Shown: piece after piece, positions 14,301-18,678 of the stretch
Layout of the letters: each line of letters begins with the position of its first letter
How positions within the stretch are numbered: position 1 is the first letter of the stretch
Assembly (NCBI GenBank): GCA_031415695.1
Contig: JANOSH010000064.1
Span: 1 to 18,678 of the forward strand
Direction of reading: 5' to 3'
From: JANOSH01 sp031415695
Lineage (GTDB): Bacteria > Actinomycetota > Acidimicrobiia > Acidimicrobiales > Ilumatobacteraceae
DNA length: 18,678 nucleotides
The notes under the pieces: generated by a model
The model's database searches: none
What the model saw: the letters and a program-made list of their open reading frames with translations, nothing else
What the model was told of the DNA's origin: nothing
Made by a program: the position numbers and the translations under genes

Positions 14301-14339
14301 GCGTTCAGGCGGCTTGTTGGTACTCGTTGATGAGGCCGT
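14301..14339 (-). mobile_element. 39-bp transposase 3'-end scar, copy 2
   Basis: Matches 2491-2529 at 37 of 39 bases. On the minus strand it encodes GLINEYQQAA and a stop. Upstream in that frame the sequence soon diverges, apart from a short CCGTCACGGTG-like stretch near 14365-14376 that also occurs near copy 1. It sits between the hipBA promoter and the end of the cupin gene, marking where an element of the same family once lay or where it recombined. Confidence 0.7.
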
Positions 14340-14375
14340 TGTTGTCGACGATCGGACGCGAGCCGTCACGGTGCG

Positions 14376-14783
14376 TCACGGCGTGCGGTACTCGTAGATC
14401 ACGTCGCTGAAGCTGTCGGTTGGAAAGCAGTAGAACAGCCGCACCGGCTGACGGCCGACCGGGCGGATGGCATGCCATTCGCCGCCGGGGATGTAGATCG
14501 TTGTGCCAGGCCCAGCCGGGTGTTCGACTTCGCCAATGGTCACTATCGCCGTGCCTGTCAGGAAGTGGTACACCTCGGCGGGCGGATGCCGGTGTACTTG
14601 GAGCCCCGCGCTTGCGGGGGCAATCTCGCAGACCCCGGCCGTAAGTTGCGCGCTCGGCAAGCGGTCGCCGCTGACCATTGTCCACCAGGCAACCCCGGAC
14701 CCTGCTTCGTCAAGCCCCTCGACCGGGACGTCTGTCTCGTGGATCGAAAACCCTCGTTCGCTCACGTTAGAAACGCTAGCCAT
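14376..14783 (-). CDS. Small cupin-domain protein
   Basis: The protein has 135 residues from ATG 14783. The two cupin motifs are clear: HRHPPAEVYHFLTGTAIVTI (HxH...E..Y.LxG; metal ligands His, His, Glu) and IPGGEWHAIR (second-motif His). The intervening segment EHPAGPGTTIYIPGG fits the standard spacing. A single-domain, metal-binding cupin of this kind may be an isomerase, dioxygenase or small-molecule sensor; the sequence does not decide. The stop lies 36 bp from the transposase scar, and the gene appears complete. Confidence 0.85.
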   Translation of the reverse strand: MASVSNVSERGFSIHETDVPVEGLDEAGSGVAWWTMVSGDRLPSAQLTAGVCEIAPASAGLQVHRHPPAEVYHFLTGTAIVTIGEVEHPAGPGTTIYIPGGEWHAIRPVGRQPVRLFYCFPTDSFSDVIYEYRTP

Positions 14784-14793
14784 CTTCGAGGAG

Positions 14794-14816
14794 GCGCATG
14801 CGCGATGTTGCGCAAC
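14794..14816. promoter_or_regulatory. Two adjacent 10-bp palindromes upstream of the cupin gene
   Basis: GCGCATGCGC (14794-14803) and GTTGCGCAAC (14807-14816) are both perfect palindromes, 3 bp apart and 11 to 33 bp before the cupin ATG. They could be operator half-sites or a regulatory hairpin. No promoter elements were recognised nearby. Confidence 0.35.
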
Positions 14817-14917
14817 CGCGCGTGTGCTCCACTGAGGACAGGTCAAAGGGTTCGCGATGCCGCTCGCGGCCCGCGTGCCTGGTCTTGGTCTTTCCTCGGG
14901 TTTCGTGGATTTCGTAA

Positions 14918-14962
14918 CCGACCGGAGTCGGCCGAGCGGCCGCGATCATATGGTCATGATCG
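14918..14962 (-). terminator. Tandem stem-loops after the RelE operon
   Basis: CGATCAT (14943-14949) and ATGATCG (14956-14962) form a perfect 7-bp stem with a 6-base loop, extended by GGCC pairing beyond a small bulge. It begins 33 bases past the relE stop. A second stem, CCGAC/GTCGG (14918-14931), follows. Together they are a likely terminator, although without a T tract. Confidence 0.5.
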
Positions 14963-14994
14963 GCCATCCCGTCGGCAAGGGAGCGCGATGATCG

Positions 14995-15261
14995 TCAGCG
15001 CGGGCGGTAGGCGTTGTGGCGGTGCTGCACTCGTAACACGACGACTGCGTTCGTGTCATCGTCGATTTCGTAGACGATGCGGAAATCGCCGCGACGCGCC
15101 GAGTGCAGCCCGGCGAGTTCGCCGACGAGCGGTTTGCCGACGCGTTGAGGGTTGTCCCCCAAACCGCCGAGCATTAGCGCAATTGCTGCATTCCGAACCT
15201 TCTCGAGGAGCTTGTTGAGGTGACGGCGAGCCTCGGGTGTGAGCTCGATCTCGTAAGGCAC
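14995..15261 (-). CDS. relE: RelE/ParE-superfamily mRNA-interferase toxin
   Basis: The protein has 88 residues, reading YEIELTPEARRHLNKLLEKV, GKPLVGELAGLHSARRGDFR and IVYEIDDDTNAVVVLRVQHR. This is the full RelE pattern ('PL.G.L.G..+.R.GD+R++Y.+D...+.V.V..+.HR...Y'). The basic residues needed for ribosome-dependent mRNA cleavage (Arg of RRGDFR, Arg of RVQHR, terminal Tyr-Arg) are all visible, so the toxin should be functional. It begins 4 bp after the antitoxin stop, as expected for a coupled antitoxin-toxin operon. Confidence 0.92.
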   Translation of the reverse strand: MPYEIELTPEARRHLNKLLEKVRNAAIALMLGGLGDNPQRVGKPLVGELAGLHSARRGDFRIVYEIDDDTNAVVVLRVQHRHNAYRPR

Positions 15262-15265
15262 TCGG

Positions 15266-15526
15266 CTACCCGGCGAGCATGTCGGTGAGCCGAACGCGCT
15301 TTCCCTTCTGGGATTCGCTCCTCGACACCGCTAGTGACGCCATTAAGTCCGGGTCGCGGACAATGTCGAGGGTTTCTTCGAGCGACTCAAGATCGTCCGG
15401 GCTGATCAATACGAACGACGGTCGACCATTGCGGGTGACAAGAATTCGGTCGTGCTCGTTCTCGACGCGGTCCGCCAATTCGGAAAGATGTGCCTTCGCT
15501 TCACTGAACGCCACCGTATCAGTCAT
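15266..15526 (-). CDS. Phd/YefM-family antitoxin
   Basis: The protein has 86 residues, reading VAFSEAKAHLSELADRVENE, ILVTRNGRPSFVLISPDDLE and a longer acidic C-terminal half. The N-terminus is the Phd/YefM DNA-binding fold ('+S+..+A.L.+L++.V......+T+.G.P.AV+++..+.E'). The variable C-terminal half normally wraps around the toxin. It precedes the RelE gene by 4 bp. The ATG at 15526 overlaps the left arm of an inverted repeat that is probably its own operator. Confidence 0.92.
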   Translation of the reverse strand: MTDTVAFSEAKAHLSELADRVENEHDRILVTRNGRPSFVLISPDDLESLEETLDIVRDPDLMASLAVSRSESQKGKRVRLTDMLAG

Positions 15527-15563
15527 AGGTCAGTATTCTGACCTACCGGCATCTCGTCGTCAA
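15526..15563 (-). promoter_or_regulatory. Promoter and palindromic operator of the Phd/YefM-RelE operon
   Basis: TAGGTCAG (15526-15533) and CTGACCTA (15538-15545) are perfect 8-bp inverted arms around a 4-base centre. The palindrome covers the -10-like region on the minus strand (CAGAAT/AGAATA) and touches the start codon. A TTGACG -35 (15558-15563) lies 17-18 bp upstream. The leader would be only a few bases long. Confidence 0.65.
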
Positions 15564-15616
15564 CCCCTCCGGACGGACCAGGTTCGTTGCCGAACCCTCT
15601 GGCTGGTTCGGTCGCA

Positions 15617-15757
15617 GCCGTCGATAACGATGGCGGTTAGTCGTCGGGCTTGTTCTTGGCCGTCGGGGCCGGGGTCGACTCGCCACATGAAGCACATCAA
15701 CTGCCACATCTCGGCCGGATCGATTCCGGTGACTGAGACCGCGACACTCAACGATCC
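15617..15757 (-). pseudogene. Possible TetR-family C-terminal remnant
   Basis: The minus-strand frame reads VSVTGIDPAEMWQLMCFMWR, then VDPGPDGQEQARRLTAIVID. This resembles the last helices of TetR-type regulators, where the C-terminus commonly ends 'ARR+..IV+DG+R'. There is no DNA-binding domain upstream and the frame does not end at the expected point, so it is a dead fragment if the assignment is right. The match is by eye and weak. Confidence 0.35.
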
Positions 15758-15785
15758 GGCCGTAGCGTAGGGCGCGCCTGTGGCG

Positions 15786-15917
15786 ATGATGGACGCCATC
15801 GCGCAACGGGTCGCCGAGGGTGAGACCGTTGAGTTCCGTCCGACGGGTAACTCGATGGTCCCGCTCACCCCGAGCCGCGACAACCGCACGCCTGAGTCAA
15901 CAATAGGCGTCAGTTGA
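15786..15917 (+). pseudogene. N-terminal remnant of an S24/S26-like (RPxGNSM) protein
   Basis: A 43-codon plus-strand frame gives MMDAIAQRVAEGETVEFRPT followed by GNSMVPL. The E.VEFRP.GNSM.PLI segment is the start of small S24/S26-peptidase-like proteins, in which the Ser of GNSM is the nucleophile-like position. After PL the sequence no longer follows the family and stops at 15915-15917, overlapping the end of the acyl-CoA dehydrogenase gene. Similarity covers only the first 30 residues. It is a remnant rather than a gene. Confidence 0.45.
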
Positions 15918-17169
15918 CTTTGCCGCTCCATTCTCTGGATTGGCGGAGAACGTCGTTGAACGGCTTCGTCGTGTCGAAGCTCGGCTCGCGGGGCAGGCCG
16001 AGAATCCGTTCGCCGATGCCGTTGCGCTGCATCTCGTTGGTCCCGGCGGCGATCGACTGCACTCGGCACTCGAGGTAGTCGAGCATTGGTTGACGCGCGA
16101 TGGCGCTGCCGTCATCGAAGGCGATCGTCGCGCTGCCACCGATCTCTAAGGCGAGTCTGGCGCGCACCGGCTTGTACGTTCCCACCGCCAGCTTGGGGTA
16201 GGCGGCCACTGCGTGGTCGGGCTCGGCCTGGGCGCGCAACCGGTCGGCCATGGCGCGGCCGAGGTGAAACTGTGCGAAGTCGTTGGTGTGCGCCCGGGCG
16301 ATGGCCTGCCGGACGAGCGGGTCGGTCAGTCGGCCGACGCGGCGAGCGAGGGCGACGAGATCCGGGGCGAGGTCGCGCGGTTCGATGACGAGCCTGCCGT
16401 GCTCCGCCGTGGCCCGCTCGTGCACGAGCATCGTTTGCGTCACGGTCCAGCCACGGTTCACCTCACCGATGAGGTCGGCGTCGGTGACCACGACGTCGTC
16501 GAGGAACTCCTCGCAGAACTCGGCGTTGCCGTTGATCTGCTTGATCTGGCGCACCGTGACGCCCTTGGTGTCGGTCGGGAGGGCGAACCAAGTGAGGCCA
16601 CGGTGCTTCGGTACGTCCCAGTCCGTGCGGGCGAGGCACATCGCCCAGTCGGCGAGGTGTGCGCCCGAGCTCCAGATCTTCGATCCGTTCAGGATCCACT
16701 GATCGCCGTCACGGGTGGCCCTGGTGCGCACTCCCGCAAGATCCGAGCCGGCTTCGGGCTCGGAATAGAACTGGCACCACAGCTCCTCGCCAGACAGCAG
16801 CCTGGGCATGCGCCGGCGGAGGAACTCGGGTGTGGCGTGTGCGATCAGGGACCGTCCGATCGGGCCGAATGTGACGATGCCGGCTGCACCGAAGTTGGGT
16901 GTCAGGAAGTCAGCCGCCTCCTCATTGAACGCCTGCTCGTGCGCGGCGGTGAGGTCACGCCCGCCGTAGGCGGCTGGGTAGGTGATGCCGGCGAAGCCGG
17001 CGTCGAACAATTTGCGTTGCAAACGCCGCGCCACCGAGATGTCCTCGGTCGTGAGGTCGTGGTGGTCGTCGTTTTGGTTGGCCGACCTCGGCTCGAGGTT
17101 GGCCCTGATCCATTCGCGGGCTTGCGCTCGGAACGTGTTCACGTCGATGGTTGCGAACGTCTCGGTCAT
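15910..17169 (-). CDS. Acyl-CoA dehydrogenase (subunit A of a likely pair)
   Basis: The protein has 419 residues; the ATG at 17169 follows a GAGGAG ribosome site. Recognisable features are LFDAGFAGITYPAAYGG, CQFYSEPEAGSDLAGVRTRA (acyl-CoA dehydrogenase signature 1), LNGSKIWSSGAHLADWAMCL and the C-terminal IAAGTNEMQRNGIGERILGL (FAD contacts). The usual medium-chain catalytic Glu of the 'YEGT' loop is replaced by Ala (IAAGT), as in many FadE-type and isovaleryl-like members where the base lies elsewhere. It starts 10 bp after the stop of a second acyl-CoA dehydrogenase gene. Paired genes of this sort often encode alpha2beta2 enzymes acting on CoA esters of steroid side chains or other bulky acids, as in mycobacterial FadE pairs; the substrate here is unknown. 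Confidence 0.92.
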   Translation of the reverse strand: MTETFATIDVNTFRAQAREWIRANLEPRSANQNDDHHDLTTEDISVARRLQRKLFDAGFAGITYPAAYGGRDLTAAHEQAFNEEAADFLTPNFGAAGIVTFGPIGRSLIAHATPEFLRRRMPRLLSGEELWCQFYSEPEAGSDLAGVRTRATRDGDQWILNGSKIWSSGAHLADWAMCLARTDWDVPKHRGLTWFALPTDTKGVTVRQIKQINGNAEFCEEFLDDVVVTDADLIGEVNRGWTVTQTMLVHERATAEHGRLVIEPRDLAPDLVALARRVGRLTDPLVRQAIARAHTNDFAQFHLGRAMADRLRAQAEPDHAVAAYPKLAVGTYKPVRARLALEIGGSATIAFDDGSAIARQPMLDYLECRVQSIAAGTNEMQRNGIGERILGLPREPSFDTTKPFNDVLRQSREWSGKVN

Positions 17170-17179
17170 GGTGAACTCC

Positions 17180-18298
17180 TCAGATCCCGGCGAGCTGGCA
17201 GAGGTGCTCGCGGTGCCAGTTGGCGTCGCCGAACAACCCGGCGTCGGTGGTGATGCGTCGCAGGTACAAGTGCTGATCGTGTTCCCACGTGTACCCGATG
17301 CCGCCGTACACCTGGAAGCAGGTCTGCACAAGATCGACGCCGGCTTCGCCGACGAACGCCTTGGCCATGCTCGCCGCCGATGGTCCAAAGTCGTCGTGGT
17401 CGACGGCGCGGGCGGCAGCGACGGTGATGGCCTTGCTCATCTCGAGTGCCAGGCTGGTGTCGGCGAGCTGGTGCTTGATCCCCTGGAACGAGCCAATCGG
17501 GCGGCCGAATGCGATGCGATCCTTCGCGTACTGCACCGTCGTCGCGAAGTCTTGGTCCATAGCGCCGACCATCTCCGCGGCGACCAGTGTCGTGGCGATC
17601 GCCAGCTGGCGCGTGATCAGGTCGTCTCCCGCGCCGGGGGTGCCGACGACGGCGGCCGCGTCGACCTTGGCCCCGTCGAATGTCACCTCGAAGTACCGCC
17701 GGCTGAGGTCGAGCGTGCCCAGCTCGGTGATCGTTACCCCGGGCGAGTCGGCGCGGATCAGCAGCTGGGTCGCGCCGCTTCCGGTCGAGCAGGTGACGAG
17801 CAGCCACGACGCCTCCTCGACGTCCTGAACTGCCCGCTTCGTGCCCGTCAGCACCACGCCACCGTCATCGAGCACTCGAGCGTCGACGCCGGCGTCCAAA
17901 CGGTACCCGGGAGCGTCGACCGCCCATGACGCAGGTGCTTCGCCGGACAGCAGTGCCGGCAGCACGGTAGTGCGTGCCCACTCACTGCCCTCTTCCGCGA
18001 TGGCATACGCGACGACATTCGTGCCGACGAAGGAACCAGGCTGCAGTGCCCTGCCACGGCGGTACGCGACGAGTGCGGCATCAAGGACGCCGTAACCCGA
18101 CACGTTGCCACCGCCGAGCGCCTCTGGCACCAGCATCGAGAACCACCCGAGCTCGGCGGCTTGGCGGCGGTACGTCGCAGCGAAGCCGACGTCGCGCCAC
18201 GCCCCCTCGCGGACCGCCACCAGCGGGCAGGTGTCGGTCATGAACCGTGACGACACCTCGAGCAACGCACGCTGATCGTCAGTCACATCTGTTTCCAT
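17180..18298 (-). CDS. Acyl-CoA dehydrogenase (subunit B of a likely pair)
   Basis: The protein has 372 residues. The ATG at 18298 is fixed by a strong GGAGGAGG ribosome site just upstream. The N-terminal helical domain has ELGWFSMLVPEALGGG, the middle beta domain is divergent (the 'SEP.AGSD' motif is not evident), and the C-terminal domain has AKDRIAFGRPIGSFQGIKHQ and CFQVYGGIGYTWEHDQHLYL. The TWEHD.HLYLRR ending and the degenerate middle domain are typical of the shorter partner in hetero-oligomeric FadE pairs, where FAD sites are formed across subunits. It is the first gene of the operon with subunit A and is divergent from the carotenoid-oxygenase gene. Confidence 0.9.
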   Translation of the reverse strand: METDVTDDQRALLEVSSRFMTDTCPLVAVREGAWRDVGFAATYRRQAAELGWFSMLVPEALGGGNVSGYGVLDAALVAYRRGRALQPGSFVGTNVVAYAIAEEGSEWARTTVLPALLSGEAPASWAVDAPGYRLDAGVDARVLDDGGVVLTGTKRAVQDVEEASWLLVTCSTGSGATQLLIRADSPGVTITELGTLDLSRRYFEVTFDGAKVDAAAVVGTPGAGDDLITRQLAIATTLVAAEMVGAMDQDFATTVQYAKDRIAFGRPIGSFQGIKHQLADTSLALEMSKAITVAAARAVDHDDFGPSAASMAKAFVGEAGVDLVQTCFQVYGGIGYTWEHDQHLYLRRITTDAGLFGDANWHREHLCQLAGI

Positions 18299-18406
18299 CG
18301 TGCTTCCTCCTCCTTTTCGGCATCGCCGCATCGGCTCCTTGCGTCGATGGACTTGCGGCTCGCGACCCGAGACCCGCGTCGCGACCCTTGATGTCGCATC
18401 CTCTCA

Positions 18407-18470
18407 GACTTCAATTCGGATTAGGAAGTCAAGTCGTGCGAGTCGGGCAAAAGTCCAATTTCGATTAGGG
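18407..18470. promoter_or_regulatory. Repeated elements in the acyl-CoA dehydrogenase/carotenoid-oxygenase divergent region
   Basis: CAATTCGGATTAGG (18412-18425) and CAATTTCGATTAGGG (18456-18470) are near-identical direct repeats 44 bp apart, about four helical turns. The first is framed by GACTTC (18407-18412) and GAAGTC (18425-18430), a perfect inverted repeat. Such spaced repeats are typical of binding sites for a dimeric regulator, possibly controlling both divergent transcripts. Confidence 0.5.
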
Positions 18471-18521
18471 TTTCTGTGCGAGGCTGCTTCGGGACCGTGG
18501 CGATGCCAAGGAGGATCGACT

Positions 18522-18678
18522 GTGCTTGATGAGGGTAACTTGATGAAGCGGGCTGCACTGCCGTACTTGGACGGTATGTATGCGCCTGTTCGAGGGCAGG
18601 TTGACGCCGGTACGCTAGAGGTGGCGGGCAAGGTCCCGGAGCTGCTCGAGGGCCTGTTCGTGCAGAACGGCCCGAACC
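18522..18678 (+). CDS. Carotenoid oxygenase (RPE65/CCD family), N-terminus only
   Basis: A GTG at 18522 follows a very strong ribosome site (AAGGAGG at 18508-18514), and the frame stays open to the window end. The 52 visible residues read KRAALPYLDGMYAPVRGQVD, LEVAGKVPELLEGLFVQNGP. The '.PYL.G..APV..E+....L.V.G.+P..L.G.+.RNGPNP' layout is the hallmark start of carotenoid cleavage dioxygenases, including lignostilbene dioxygenase-like members. The four iron-binding histidines lie downstream, outside the window. The substrate cannot be judged. Head-to-head placement with the acyl-CoA dehydrogenase pair suggests a shared catabolic setting, an inference only. Confidence 0.85.
   Translation, partial: MLDEGNLMKRAALPYLDGMYAPVRGQVDAGTLEVAGKVPELLEGLFVQNGPN

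Noticed and set aside
16213..17253. A 346-codon plus-strand frame
   Set aside because: It is fully antisense to the first acyl-CoA dehydrogenase gene; its translation looks like the complement of that gene.
1..18678. CRISPR array
   Set aside because: No regularly spaced, repeated 20-40-bp units are visible anywhere; the only longer repeat is the two-copy 39-bp transposase end.

Overview
The window is GC-rich and looks actinobacterial. The support is its gene content (paired acyl-CoA dehydrogenases, YCII/SRPBCC operon, HLD-I-type haloalkane dehalogenase, winged-helix STAND regulator, transposases ending in an '-EYQQAA'-like tail), heavy use of G/C in third codon positions, and several promoters that appear to start transcription at or next to the start codon. 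An Acidimicrobiia-like host is an inference from the overall gene mix and is not proven. Layout: bases 1-4100 are a decayed accessory region. It holds an AlbA_2-domain gene cut off at about 195 by a transposase fragment, an intact DUF4143-type ATPase (451-1887), an amidohydrolase remnant, a mosaic of two transposase remnants (2491-3280) and an orphan piece of an RHS/YD-repeat protein (3281-4014). Bases 4101-7200 are ordinary chromosomal genes: an AraC-type regulator divergent from a pyridoxamine-phosphate-oxidase-fold protein, then a compact minus-strand operon of YCII, SRPBCC and a TfoX/YjbR-like protein. Bases 7200-12480 carry a homocysteine S-methyltransferase-like enzyme downstream of an 803-residue winged-helix/STAND/TPR regulator, and a TetR repressor divergent from a haloalkane dehalogenase. 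Bases 12662-15917 are a second accessory patch. It contains a HipBA toxin-antitoxin operon, a 39-bp scar of the same transposase 3' end seen at 2491, a cupin gene, a Phd/YefM-RelE toxin-antitoxin operon, and remnants of a TetR gene and of an S24/S26-like protein. Bases 15910-18678 carry two acyl-CoA dehydrogenase subunit genes in one operon, divergent from the start of a carotenoid-oxygenase gene that runs off the window. How the genes work together: the clearest functional units are (i) the TetR/dehalogenase pair, where a good promoter carries palindromes that could be the repressor site; (ii) two toxin-antitoxin operons, each with an inverted repeat laid over its own promoter and a start codon at or very near the predicted transcription start; (iii) an acyl-CoA dehydrogenase pair likely to form a hetero-oligomer; and (iv) the STAND regulator with the methyltransferase that follows it 44 bp downstream. 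No CRISPR array, rRNA, tRNA or complete insertion sequence was recognised. I saw no single system that I can claim is undescribed. The items most worth following are the transposase scars that bracket cargo, and the regulatory architecture of the two toxin-antitoxin operons.
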